DNA of 64,000 nt from the NCBI GenBank assembly GCA_934486705.1, contig CAKSQS010000003.1, positions 1-64,000 on the forward strand, given 5' to 3'. The notes beneath the pieces were generated by a model, which had not been told where the DNA came from, made no database searches, and saw only the letters and a list, made by a program, of their open reading frames with translations. Position 1 is the stretch's first letter; each line of letters opens with the position of its first letter. The stretch comes from an uncultured Eubacteriales bacterium (GTDB lineage Bacteria > Bacillota > Clostridia > Oscillospirales > Acutalibacteraceae). The position numbers were made by a program, and so were the translations under genes. This document shows positions 43,318 through 51,279 of the stretch, in pieces.

Positions 43318-44864
43318 ATAATTTCCTCCCTCAGTTTTATACCGCACCGAAGCTCAAACACAAGGCTGTCCGGCATTACAGCCACCTTATTTACCAGCTT
43401 GTCAAAAATATTGAAATCGAAAAGAAGAATTGACTGCGGTAATTCTTCAAGCTCCTGTATTGCTTCACGCAGCAGCTCAATACACCGCTCCTCCTCGTTA
43501 TCGTTCATAAGCTTTATACGGCGGCTTCTCAGCTCGTTTATGCGTTGCTTGATTTCCCCGGTCTGTTCAATGAAGGTGATCTCGTCAATAATCTTTTGCG
43601 AGTGAAAGCGTACATACATAGCGTTTTGCTCGGCAAGTTCCGCAAGCTCCGTATCAATGTCAAGCACGGCAGAGCTGCTGTTAAAAAATGCTTTTCTCAG
43701 TTCCAAAAGCTTTTGATAAGCGTCTTTAATGATAAGCTCTCTGTGCTGCTGCAATCGGTTATACATAAAAACAAAGCTCTTTTTGAGCGCTCCTTCCGAT
43801 AGCGGGTGTGTTTTGCACCTTTGCCCGGCAACACCGTTTTTTGAACAGATCCAAGTCGGTTCACTGCCGACAATTCTCTTTTTGTATACACGACCGCAAT
43901 CCCCGCATATGAGCCTGCCTACAAAATTTTCGATCTCCCGCTTTTGTCGCTTACCGTAAATCAGCATATTCCTGTCAAACATTTGCTTGACGGTATGAAA
44001 TGTTTCCTTGTCAATAATCGCGGCGTGAGTTCCCTCAACATAATATTTCGGAACTTCGCCTCTGTTCGGAATATTTCTCAAGGGGAGAACGGGAGGAGTA
44101 TAATACTTTTGGTACAGGCTGTCTCCGCAATACTTTTCGTTTGTTAGTATATATCTGACCCTTTCCTTGACCCAAGGCTTTCCCGGCACGGAATCTTTAT
44201 TCAAGTCGGCTACAATTTTACCGATTCCTTTGCCGCCTATATACTCTCGGAAAATTCTGATGACGATTTCCGCTTCCTCCGGTATGGGAATTAAGGTTTT
44301 ATTCTCTGCCTTATATCCAAACGGAGCCGTATAATTATAAAACTCTCCGTTTTCCATTTTCATACGAATAGCCGTAGACACTCTTTTCGAACCCGACAGT
44401 GATTCGCTTTGTGCAAAGGCACTTTTAATGTATAAAATCATTTCCGAGTTCATAGTTTCGGTATCTATAGCGTCATTCTCAAACAGAACGGTAGTACCGT
44501 AGGATTTCAGCAATCGGATGTTTTCAATGCACTCCAAGGAATTTCTTGCGAATCGGGAAACGCTCTTTACAAAAATACGGTCAATCTTCCCGAGGCTGCT
44601 GTCCTTTATCATACGGTTGAAATCGTCACGCTTGTTTGTGCTCGTTCCGGTTATTCCTTCGTCGGCATAGATATCCACAAGCTCCATATTTTCCGAACGG
44701 TTCAGAAAATCGTTATAATACTTGACCTGAGCAATAAATGAATTTTCCTGATCCACCGAGCTTGTGCTGACGCGGCAATATGCCGCTACACGAAGCTTTT
44801 TATCACCGCACAACCCCTTTGTCGGACGAATTATCTTTACATCCTTTTTAATTGCTTCCTGCAT
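43308..44864 (-). CDS. large serine recombinase (first of trio)
   Basis: A 518-residue large serine recombinase with VAAYCRVSTSSVDQENS carrying the catalytic serine, VDIYADEGITGTSTNKRDDF, KSVSRFARNSLECI, the recombinase domain (PFGYKAEN, EEAEIVIRIFREYIGGKG), a zinc ribbon (CGDCGRVYKKR, CSKNG...CKTH), and a long coiled coil in the last third. ATG 44864 is used because GGGAG lies 8 bases upstream. It is distinct from the third recombinase in sequence, so the trio is not a recent duplication. Confidence 0.94.
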   Translation of the reverse strand: MQEAIKKDVKIIRPTKGLCGDKKLRVAAYCRVSTSSVDQENSFIAQVKYYNDFLNRSENMELVDIYADEGITGTSTNKRDDFNRMIKDSSLGKIDRIFVKSVSRFARNSLECIENIRLLKSYGTTVLFENDAIDTETMNSEMILYIKSAFAQSESLSGSKRVSTAIRMKMENGEFYNYTAPFGYKAENKTLIPIPEEAEIVIRIFREYIGGKGIGKIVADLNKDSVPGKPWVKERVRYILTNEKYCGDSLYQKYYTPPVLPLRNIPNRGEVPKYYVEGTHAAIIDKETFHTVKQMFDRNMLIYGKRQKREIENFVGRLICGDCGRVYKKRIVGSEPTWICSKNGVAGQRCKTHPLSEGALKKSFVFMYNRLQQHRELIIKDAYQKLLELRKAFFNSSSAVLDIDTELAELAEQNAMYVRFHSQKIIDEITFIEQTGEIKQRINELRSRRIKLMNDNEEERCIELLREAIQELEELPQSILLFDFNIFDKLVNKVAVMPDSLVFELRCGIKLREEIIWN

Positions 44865-44939
44865 TTGTTTCACTCCCTGATGTTTCTTTTCAAAATTGTA
44901 CGGCATAATCCGATATTTGTGAAATGTGCGATTATGTAG

Positions 44940-44960
44940 AATGCCGGTGTTTCCGGCATT
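44940..44960. repeat. short hairpin between small ORF and recombinase
   Basis: AATGCCGG and CCGGCATT flank a 5-base loop. No T-run follows on the minus strand, so it may be an attenuator or processing site rather than a terminator. Confidence 0.55.
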
Positions 44961-44965
44961 TTAGG

Positions 44966-45130
44966 TTAATGAGAAAATGACGGGCAATTCTGCCTGCTTG
45001 CTATTTTCTCGTTGAGCCTCATAAAAACCCTTTCGTTAATAACTCCGTCCGACAGCATTTTTTTAATAATCGTGTAGGCGCTTATATAAATTGCTTCTTT
45101 GTTCGGAGCATTGTCTTTACATTCACACAT
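44966..45130 (-). CDS. small SHOCT-like protein
   Basis: A 54-residue protein (MCECKDNAPNKEAIY, then ISAYTIIKKMLSDGVINERVFMRLNEKIA). The pattern of a short helix, glycine turn and a second helix resembles a SHOCT domain, which is often found in small proteins of integrative elements and thought to bind other proteins. GTGAGGAC lies 7 bases before the ATG. It begins 11 bases after the end of the ParB-like gene and stays in the same operon as the recombinases. The function is unknown. Confidence 0.7.
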   Translation of the reverse strand: MCECKDNAPNKEAIYISAYTIIKKMLSDGVINERVFMRLNEKIASRQNCPSFSH

Positions 45131-45141
45131 CGGCACAGTCC

Positions 45142-45924
45142 TCACTGTTTATCCTTGTGATTCAGCTCCGGCAGCGCCTTATCCGATTTTGCGTTGTATG
45201 CAAGCATAATCTGATGAGCGAACCTGATGTTTTGCGGATGCTCGCAGTCGGTGATAATTTTGTTACGAATGGAAATCGGCTTTTTGCTTTTCAAAGCTGC
45301 AATAAGTACAGGCCTGTCATACTTACCGTTATAAAACTGTACAAACTCGGTGATTGCCTTTACGATTTCAAAACGCAAAGAATCCGGCTTGCCGTTCCAC
45401 GCTTCATTGATAATGCTCAAAGCTTCTGTATAAAGCTTTTTTCCGAGCACCCTGTAAGCGTTCAAGGCTGTGCTGACGCAGGCGATATGCTTTTTGTGCC
45501 GCGTTCCTTTCACATCAACCGAAAGTCCGGCTTCTTCTGTTGCGCGGCAAAACGCTTTTGCTTCCTCATCCTCGCCGTACAGGTTGGCTCGTAGTCGTTC
45601 ACCTGCGCTTGGCTTTGACGAAATCCCGGTTTGCTTGGCAAAGAGCAATGCTTCCTCCTTTTCCGAAAGGCCGTAATACACCTTACAGAGAATTTTTACC
45701 GGATTGTTGTCGTTCATTGCTTCGCGGGCAAGAATGGTGTGCTGACCGTCAAATACATGGTAAACGCCGTCGCGCAGGCTTACCTTCGGCTCATTGGCGA
45801 TTCGTTCATCCCAGGAAGCAACAATCTGCGTTATTTTATCGTTGTGCTGTTTTCTTTGATAGACATTTCTGTCGATCACAAGGCGTTCGCTGTTGATTTC
45901 CATGAGTTTATAAAGTGGCTGCAT
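45142..45924 (-). CDS. ParB-N-like protein, DUF6551-type
   Basis: A 260-residue protein with a ParB-nuclease-like N-terminal fold: LVIDRNVYQRKQHNDKI, then VSLRDGVYHVFDGQHTILA, where VFDGQHT corresponds to the ParB/Srx nucleotide motif. The rest is helical (KQTGISSKPSAGERLRANL). It resembles the DUF6551 group found in mobile elements. It overlaps the end of the other ParB-like gene by 17 bases and has GGAGG upstream. A role in element partition or regulation is likely but not shown. Confidence 0.75.
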   Translation of the reverse strand: MQPLYKLMEINSERLVIDRNVYQRKQHNDKITQIVASWDERIANEPKVSLRDGVYHVFDGQHTILAREAMNDNNPVKILCKVYYGLSEKEEALLFAKQTGISSKPSAGERLRANLYGEDEEAKAFCRATEEAGLSVDVKGTRHKKHIACVSTALNAYRVLGKKLYTEALSIINEAWNGKPDSLRFEIVKAITEFVQFYNGKYDRPVLIAALKSKKPISIRNKIITDCEHPQNIRFAHQIMLAYNAKSDKALPELNHKDKQ

Positions 45925-46843
45925 ATCTGTTTTCCTCCAAATTTTTAATATAGTCCTTCAGCGGTTGTATAATTTCTTTGACCTGTACAACATATTCCGG
46001 CAAGGTCAAGAGTTCGGGAAAATAATCGAGACAAAAGTCCATAGAACTGATGACCTTTTCTATTTCACTCTCAAAGGTCATCAGCATATCCTGCGGCGTG
46101 ATTTTGTTTGTGTCTGAGGGAATATGAGTTGCATCGCACATCCGTATTGCTTTCATCAAATCCCGTTTATTCTTATTTCGGGCTTTTTCTTCGGGAGTCG
46201 GTTTCTTGTAAAGATTTTCCGCAAGCTGTCTGCGTTCCTCGGCATGAGCTTTGGCAATAGCTACAACATCCGCTTGCTTCGGCTTGATTTTCCCGGAGGT
46301 AATGTCCTTTGTGACACCCGGCAATACTTCTTCGGCAGCGTCAACACCGTCAACAAATTTCTCGGCGCGTCTGACGGTTTTTTCATTTGTGCCCATTTCG
46401 GTAGCAATTCTACTTGATGTGATATGCACATCATCCGGTAAAGGGACATTTTGTCCCTTTACCGACTTTTTGTGTTGATTGCCACGAAAACCGTCAGATG
46501 CTCCTCGAGCCATTTTCTCAGTTTTATATCTTCTGCCTATCAGCATCTTCTTTTGTGCATCGTTAAGATTTCTTCGCCCAAGCTGATTCAGGCAAATCCA
46601 AGATATTGCTTCGTATCTGTTTTCAAACTCTCGCTTGTTGATCCGATGCTTAATTTCGGGATGTTCCTTTAGAATCTTGTATCGGTGGTGACCGTCAACA
46701 ATAATGTTGTTCCAAACCACAAGCGGATGGTAAACCTCGCCGTCGTTTAAAACGCTCTCTTTCAGAAGTTCAAATTCTTCGTCGGTAAGCGGCGGAATAA
46801 CGCTTTCAAATTCCTCATCAATAATTAAATCCGAAATATTCAT
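45908..46843 (-). CDS. ParB/RepB/Spo0J-family protein
   Basis: A 311-residue ParB-like protein. The N-terminal ParBc domain reads PLTDEEFELLKESVLNDG, HPLVVWNNIIVDGHHRYKI, where VDGHHR is the nucleotide-binding box II. A helix-turn-helix segment follows near residue 145 (SSRIATEMGTNEKTVRRAEKF), which would read a parS-like or operator site. No ParA ATPase accompanies it, so it more likely acts as a regulator or copy-maintenance factor of the element. AAAGGATG precedes the start. Confidence 0.85.
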   Translation of the reverse strand: MNISDLIIDEEFESVIPPLTDEEFELLKESVLNDGEVYHPLVVWNNIIVDGHHRYKILKEHPEIKHRINKREFENRYEAISWICLNQLGRRNLNDAQKKMLIGRRYKTEKMARGASDGFRGNQHKKSVKGQNVPLPDDVHITSSRIATEMGTNEKTVRRAEKFVDGVDAAEEVLPGVTKDITSGKIKPKQADVVAIAKAHAEERRQLAENLYKKPTPEEKARNKNKRDLMKAIRMCDATHIPSDTNKITPQDMLMTFESEIEKVISSMDFCLDYFPELLTLPEYVVQVKEIIQPLKDYIKNLEENRYAATL

Positions 46844-46846
46844 TGC

Positions 46847-47206
46847 TTACACATCCTTTACCAACGAAAGACTTATCTCAAGACTGTTCTCGATTGCTCT
46901 CATTTCATCCTGCGTCAGCTTCCCAACCTTTTTAATCAGCCGCGTTTTATCCAGAGTTCGTATTTGCTCCAAAAGAACCTGTGAGTCCTTTTCAAGCGCC
47001 GCATTGTCCAGCGGAACATGGGTCGGCATATTTGCCTTTTTCCGTGTACGGCTTGTAATGGCGGCTACAATTACCGTAGGGCTGAATTTGTTTCCGACAT
47101 CGTTTTGCAAAATAACGACCGGTCTTTTACCGCCCTGTTCGGAGCCTTTAACGGGATTCAGATTTGCAAAAAACAGATCGCCTCGATAGATTTTTTCCTG
47201 TGTCAT
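46847..47206 (-). CDS. mazF: MazF/PemK-family endoribonuclease toxin
   Basis: A 119-residue protein with the full MazF core: YRGDLFFANLNPVKGSEQGGKRPVVILQND, then VIVAAITSRTRKKANMPTHVPL and VLLEQIRTLDKTRLIKKVGKL. MazF cuts mRNA at short sequence motifs. The typical catalytic arginine and threonine/serine are present. A MazE-type antitoxin would normally be coded just upstream; the gene there encodes a 138-residue unknown protein 62 bases away, and the gene downstream is ParB-like. GGAGG is perfectly placed. The stand-alone location makes it an orphan or one with an unrecognised antitoxin. Confidence 0.92.
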   Translation of the reverse strand: MTQEKIYRGDLFFANLNPVKGSEQGGKRPVVILQNDVGNKFSPTVIVAAITSRTRKKANMPTHVPLDNAALEKDSQVLLEQIRTLDKTRLIKKVGKLTQDEMRAIENSLEISLSLVKDV

Positions 47207-47268
47207 ATATTTGACCTCCTATGTTTTGTTATGTAGCGGGAAACAATGTTCCCGATGCGCAATGTGTA

Positions 47269-47685
47269 TTACGAACAGCCGGGTTCGCAGAGGATAAATG
47301 CAAGGTAGTCGAAAAAGGCATCCTCGATAACCTCATTTAATTTCAGCTTCATACAGTACCTAAGTAAGCAGTAAATAGCTTCATAATCGTCGCGAACCTT
47401 TATTATTGTTTTTTTCCGCGTAACCGGGTGGGTAAAAGAACATTCCTCGCACTTGAACCAATTCACAAGGTTGTCGTTTTCGTCAAGAAAGCAATCCGAG
47501 GTTGCCGCACATATGTTGTCGGCGATTCTCAAATGGTTGTTTGACAACCGACTGCCGTCCTCATATTTCATTGCCTGTCCGATGTGGAAATATATCGCGT
47601 TAATGCAGGTCTTAAAGTCTGACAAGCTCATTTCTTCTTTTGTTTCTCTGCAATACTCAATAATTTCTTTGACGCTTCTGCTCAT
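47269..47685 (-). CDS. unknown 138-residue element protein
   Basis: An acidic 138-residue protein I do not recognise (starts MSRSVKEIIEYCRETKEEMSL). It is likely all-helical and holds a CxxC pair (KCEECSFTHPVTRKKT) plus several other cysteines, which could bind zinc. AAGGAG lies 10 bases before the ATG, which overlaps the stop of the small upstream frame as ATGA. Position directly before mazF makes it a candidate antitoxin or co-regulator, but there is no sequence evidence for that. Confidence 0.7.
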   Translation of the reverse strand: MSRSVKEIIEYCRETKEEMSLSDFKTCINAIYFHIGQAMKYEDGSRLSNNHLRIADNICAATSDCFLDENDNLVNWFKCEECSFTHPVTRKKTIIKVRDDYEAIYCLLRYCMKLKLNEVIEDAFFDYLAFILCEPGCS

Positions 47686-47861
47686 AATTCAATTACTCCT
47701 TGTTCTTCTGAATTTGAACACCCATAACCGTTAAAGCTCTTTTCCGCCGGGCATGAGGATTTAGAATATGTATAAAAGGCAATCTCGGAAGCGACCGCTA
47801 TGTCCCATGCAATCTGCTTTTTGTCCGGATACCTTTTACATACTCTATTTGTCCTCGACAC
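47682..47861 (-). CDS. possible small protein, GTG start
   Basis: A 59-codon frame (VSRTNRVCKRYPDKKQIAWD, then IAVASEIAFYTYSKSSC) ending in an ATGA overlap with the next gene. The internal composition looks protein-like: balanced charges and a helical centre. The only start in frame is GTG 47861, which has no good ribosome binding site, and the frame is closed just upstream by TGA. It may be a real coupled small protein or the tail of a decayed larger gene. Confidence 0.45.
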   Translation of the reverse strand: MSRTNRVCKRYPDKKQIAWDIAVASEIAFYTYSKSSCPAEKSFNGYGCSNSEEQGVIEL

Positions 47862-48029
47862 CCCGAATATGACGGGAAGTCATCAAGCGGCAGACTGCTT
47901 ATCTGCTCCATGGGAGTCTCACCCTCGCCCCTTCTTTGTGGACCGACCGCGAATTACGGAAGTATCATTGTCCCTTGCGTATGTCATTGCCAACACCGAT
48001 TGCAATTCGGCTTTTGCCGTATAGGTTTA

Positions 48030-48185
48030 ATCGCTCGTTCCCCCAAAACGGGGTCCCCGAAAAGTCAATGACTTTTGGGGGAGAGGAGAAGCAGCGAAGC
48101 TATCAAGCTTTCGTGTTTACACGGAAGCGATAACTGCGAAGCTTGCTTCGACGAAGTTATGGCGCACCTACGGTCGCGGCTATCT
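48030..48185. other. oriT-like cluster of inverted repeats
   Basis: Three inverted repeats in tandem: CCCCGAAAAGTCA/TGACTTTTGGGG (48055-48080), GCTTTCGTGT/ACACGGAAGC (48107-48128) and ATAACT..CGAAGC/GCTTCG..AGTTAT (48130-48160). The last is followed directly by GGCGCACCTA, whose complement TAGGTGCGCC is close to the IncQ-type nick consensus TAAGTGCGCC. No relaxase gene is in the window. The surrounding 400 bases (47862-48264) hold no convincing gene. Confidence 0.45.
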
Positions 48186-48264
48186 ACGCAAGTAATGTGC
48201 TTGATGAATGGGTATTCAGTTGTCATTTTTTGAGGTTCCTTTTTATGTCCCCTCACTATTAGGA

Positions 48265-48732
48265 TTAAAAAGGTGCCGAATATAAGGTTTTCGGAAAAAG
48301 TTTTTCAAAAGTTTTTTTGAAATTCGTTTTGCAGACCGCAAAGCGCTGCGAAACAGCCGCTTGCGACACCTTTTCTCTTGCGGCAATTTCCTCCTGCGTT
48401 TTATCCATAAAAACTATTTCGTACAGCAGCCTTGCCTGTTTCGGTTTCATCTGTTTCAAAACCGTTTTCACTTTCTCATCAAGCGGCGGCTCTTTATCCG
48501 TCTGATAATCGTCATACGAGGCAAAGGCTTCACCCTCATAATCCAGAGAATCAAGTGATACGGTGTATTTTCTGGCGTATCTGCTTTGGTTGTTTTCGGC
48601 TCGCTGTGCCTTTGTCAATGCGTCCGCCACTTCCTTTTCAATCTCTATCTTTCGCTCTATGCCTTCGCCGTCCCTAAAAACAGCGTAATACCTATGTTCG
48701 ACAACTATTTCGTAGTCGTTTGAATATTTCAT
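48265..48732 (-). CDS. element-borne sigma-70-like factor
   Basis: A 155-residue protein with sigma region 4 at its C-terminus: VLKQMKPKQARLLYEIVFMDKTQEEIAAREKVSQAAVSQRFAVCKTNF. The N-terminal half is charged and does not show a clear region 2, like the small sigma factors of conjugative elements and phages (Tn916 Orf-type, ArpU-type). It probably controls transfer or excision genes. Its ribosome binding site (AAGGAG) is enclosed in a long hairpin at 48736-48791, and terminators stand just upstream, so expression is likely to be tightly regulated. Confidence 0.85.
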   Translation of the reverse strand: MKYSNDYEIVVEHRYYAVFRDGEGIERKIEIEKEVADALTKAQRAENNQSRYARKYTVSLDSLDYEGEAFASYDDYQTDKEPPLDEKVKTVLKQMKPKQARLLYEIVFMDKTQEEIAAREKVSQAAVSQRFAVCKTNFKKTFEKLFPKTLYSAPF

Positions 48733-48735
48733 TTT

Positions 48736-48791
48736 CGTAATCTCCTTGAATTTTTGAATTTGGGTTTTAAATCAAAAATTCGGAGATTACG
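48736..48791 (-). promoter_or_regulatory. 5' hairpin masking the sigma-factor ribosome binding site
   Basis: CGTAATCTCC-TT-GAATTTTTGA pairs with TCAAAAATTC-GGAGATTACG: 20 base pairs with a 2-base bulge. On the minus strand the 3' arm contains the AAGGAG site directly before the ATG at 48732, so the folded RNA would block ribosome entry. Confidence 0.8.
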
Positions 48792-48828
48792 GATATCGGG
48801 CTATGTAACAAAGCCACTCATAAAACAT

Positions 48829-48863
48829 AAAAAAATCCCTTTCCCGGACAAGCCGAGAAAGGA
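48829..48863 (-). terminator. terminator upstream of the sigma gene
   Basis: Minus strand TCCTTTCTCGG pairs with CCGGGAAAGGGA around a 5-base loop, followed by seven T. It insulates the sigma gene from the mutasome operon upstream. Confidence 0.8.
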
Positions 48864-48899
48864 CTCCAATTACCGTACAAGTATTTTTGCGCACAAAAA

Positions 48900-48970
48900 A
48901 AGCGCCGTACAAATCAAGACCAATAGATATGGTTTTCCATACTATTAAGTCTCAACCTTGTACGGCGCTT
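48900..48970 (-). terminator. long-loop terminator of the mutasome operon
   Basis: AAGCGCCGTACAA and TTGTACGGCGCTT form a 13-base stem; a small hairpin (ATGG..CCAT) lies inside its loop. On the minus strand seven T follow. It lies 70 bases after the YolD-like gene. Confidence 0.8.
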
Positions 48971-49039
48971 GGAAATCACGGTCTTTCGACCGGCTCTGCT
49001 TGCACGAATTAAAGTCAGTTATTCAGTTGTTTTCGGCTT

Positions 49040-49474
49040 TCAGTATAAGCCGTTAAATATTTCACCGTCGATCCCGTAAATGTCGTCTATCGGAATTACG
49101 GTTTTATCAGTGAATATCAGCTTGCGCTCATATTCGTCAACGCGCTTGATTACTCCGGTATGTGTCACATACTCTCCGCCGTTCTTTTTACTGTCCAGTT
49201 TGAAGTAGGTCACGGATATTTCCGGCTGTTCATCGGACAGTGAAACGGCATAGTTCAGCTTATCATTCAGTGTACTTATCGTGCCGTCATCAAGCTCTAT
49301 ACGCTCGTCCGTCAGCCGTCCGGCTTCCTTTACCTGATCGTCATATCCGGTCAGAGCGGCAAACGGAGAAAAGGAGGCGGCACGGTTAATTCGCGGCATA
49401 CGCTGCCTTGTTGTCAGTTCGTGATGCGGAAGATTTATAATGTCCGCATACAGTTCTTCTGCTTTTTCGCTCAC
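49040..49474 (-). CDS. YolD-like protein
   Basis: A 144-residue protein with the YolD pattern: an N-terminal HHELTTRQRMPRINRAASFSPFAALTGYDDQV segment, then acidic beta-rich sequence. YolD-type proteins accompany Y-family polymerases (UvrX/YqjW type) on plasmids, phages and ICEs and are thought to be part of the mutasome. It overlaps the polymerase gene by 4 bases, so it is coupled to it. It is the last gene of the SOS operon, followed by a terminator. Confidence 0.88.
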   Translation of the reverse strand: MSEKAEELYADIINLPHHELTTRQRMPRINRAASFSPFAALTGYDDQVKEAGRLTDERIELDDGTISTLNDKLNYAVSLSDEQPEISVTYFKLDSKKNGGEYVTHTGVIKRVDEYERKLIFTDKTVIPIDDIYGIDGEIFNGLY

Positions 49475-50973
49475 GCCTTATGACCTCCGACCTGTTCGTT
49501 GCGTTCCCGGGCTGTTGCACCTTCCTGAAAGTTCATACCTTTCAGAATCGCGTTCTTGCCGAATCGCTTCTTTATGCCGATAATCGTTTTCTGCATTTGC
49601 TTTTCCTGTTCGAGAGCCTGCCTTTCGGATTGCTCTCTCTTTTCCTTTTCAACAGGATCATCGAAAAGCGATATCTGCTCGGCAACAGTTTCGTTTTTTA
49701 CATCACTTTCTCTGACGAGCTTACAGGTAGCAACCGTAATACGGCGTACAAGCAAATCCTTGTTTATAATGCGGTCAAACAGATTCATTGTCGCTTCTGT
49801 TATGATGTGCGATGACGATGTCTTTTTCTCTAAATTTGCCGTGCCGTGCGCGTGTTTCGGTACTTTACGCCCATAGCGGTCGGTTGTAACATCTCCGTGA
49901 TACTTTGCGCTGATTTTCGGATCGGTCAGATTTTCTATGTCATACCCGATATCGAGCACAATCTGATCTGTTACGAGTCCCTTATCCACAAGGTCAAGCA
50001 CATGTTGGTCAATCATTTCACGGACAATCAGCTTTGTCTTTTCGTAATTATACGGACATTTGAGCACCTGTCCCACGCTTAAACTGTTGGAGGACGGCTT
50101 ATACGCCTTTATATCGGTAATAGTGGTCGGCTCCCACCCCCAAGCGCGGTCGATAATCAATTCCGCATTTACGCCGAACAGCTTAAACAGCTTTGCTTCG
50201 TCATAATGCGAACAGCGGGCAACATCGCCCATAGTATACATATAGTTTGCTTCAAGCTTTTTGGCAATACCGCTGCCGAGCATCCAAAAGTCTGTCAGCG
50301 GCTTATGCGTCCAAAGCTCTTTGCGGTATGACATCTCATCAAGCTCGGCAATACGAACGCCATTCTCATCGGCAGGTATTTTCTTTGCGGTGATATCCAT
50401 TGCGATTTTGGCAAGGTACATATTTGTGCCTATGCCTGACGTTGCGGTAATACCTGTATTCGCAAGCACATCTTTTATCATTGTCTGCGCGAGTTCTCTC
50501 GCGGTGCATTTGTAGGTTGACAGATAATGCGTAAGGTCAATGAACACCTCATCTATGGAATACACATGGATATCCTCGGGAGCAATGTATTTGAGATAAA
50601 TATTATAAATCCGAGTGCTGTATTCCATATAGTAAGCCATTCTCGGCGGCGCAGCAATATAACTGAGAGCTAAAGACGGGTTTCTTTCAAGTTCAACAGC
50701 GTTATATGATTCGCAGTCAAGTTTATGACGCGGCGCATTGTATTTGCGCTGCCGATTGATTTGCTCAACCTTTTGGATAACCTCAAACAGTCTTGCTCTG
50801 CCGGGGATACCGTAGGCTTTCAGCGACGGCGTAACCGCAAGGCAGATGGTTTTCTCGGTTCTGCCGACATCTGCAACCACAAGATTGGTCGTCAACGGAT
50901 CAAGCCCGCGCGTTACGCACTCAACGGAGGCATAAAAGCTTTTTAAGTCAATGCAAAGATAGGTTCTGTCCAC
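49471..50973 (-). CDS. Y-family DNA polymerase (UvrX/UmuC-like)
   Basis: A 500-residue translesion polymerase. The palm motifs are CIDLKSFYASVECV (first catalytic aspartate) and VYSIDEVFIDLT (second acidic pair), with the fingers motif near KAYGIPGRARLFE and the helix-hairpin-helix region around PLTDFWMLGSGIAKKLEANYMYTMGDVA. The C-terminal tail (LFDDPVEKEKREQSERQ) contains QISLFDD, a beta-clamp-binding motif. It would bypass DNA lesions at the cost of mutations. Co-regulation with the LexA-like gene 1.3 kb upstream is expected. Confidence 0.95.
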   Translation of the reverse strand: MDRTYLCIDLKSFYASVECVTRGLDPLTTNLVVADVGRTEKTICLAVTPSLKAYGIPGRARLFEVIQKVEQINRQRKYNAPRHKLDCESYNAVELERNPSLALSYIAAPPRMAYYMEYSTRIYNIYLKYIAPEDIHVYSIDEVFIDLTHYLSTYKCTARELAQTMIKDVLANTGITATSGIGTNMYLAKIAMDITAKKIPADENGVRIAELDEMSYRKELWTHKPLTDFWMLGSGIAKKLEANYMYTMGDVARCSHYDEAKLFKLFGVNAELIIDRAWGWEPTTITDIKAYKPSSNSLSVGQVLKCPYNYEKTKLIVREMIDQHVLDLVDKGLVTDQIVLDIGYDIENLTDPKISAKYHGDVTTDRYGRKVPKHAHGTANLEKKTSSSHIITEATMNLFDRIINKDLLVRRITVATCKLVRESDVKNETVAEQISLFDDPVEKEKREQSERQALEQEKQMQKTIIGIKKRFGKNAILKGMNFQEGATARERNEQVGGHKA

Positions 50974-50991
50974 TTTTATACCTCCGTTTCC

Positions 50992-51279
50992 TTATCTTTT
51001 AATTTTCCCGATGATATACGGGTTTATAACTAATATGCTTTTCTTTATTCTTCTGAAATAAGCAAGGTTCAGCGGTTCTTCCAATTTGCATTTGCGGCAC
51101 TTGACCTGAACATATCCGCTTGTCAGCTCGTATATTTCTTCAAGGCGAAAGCCGCAGACGGGACATCGCAGTGTCCTGCTTTTCAGTTTTTTTACTTCTT
51201 CACGGGATTTCCGTATCTTTTCGGCAACCTCGGGTGTGAGTTGACCGTATCTGCTGTCATATAAAATCTCTCCGGTCAT
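50992..51279 (-). CDS. zinc-ribbon protein, Com-like
   Basis: A 95-residue protein: a charged helix (LTPEVAEKIRKSREEVKKLKSRT), then a four-cysteine zinc ribbon, CPVCGFRLEEIYELTSGYVQVKCRKCKLE. The spacing and the glycine-tyrosine between the two pairs resemble the Com zinc ribbon of phage Mu-type elements, which binds mRNA. The last 25 residues are basic. It overlaps the ImmA gene by 4 bases and precedes the polymerase by 18 bases. Its function in the mutasome operon is unknown. Confidence 0.7.
   Translation of the reverse strand: MTGEILYDSRYGQLTPEVAEKIRKSREEVKKLKSRTLRCPVCGFRLEEIYELTSGYVQVKCRKCKLEEPLNLAYFRRIKKSILVINPYIIGKIKR

Noticed and set aside
48754..48948. 64-codon plus-strand frame upstream of the sigma gene
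   Set aside because: It crosses the RBS hairpin and two terminators of the opposite strand and has no RBS; it is a chance frame.
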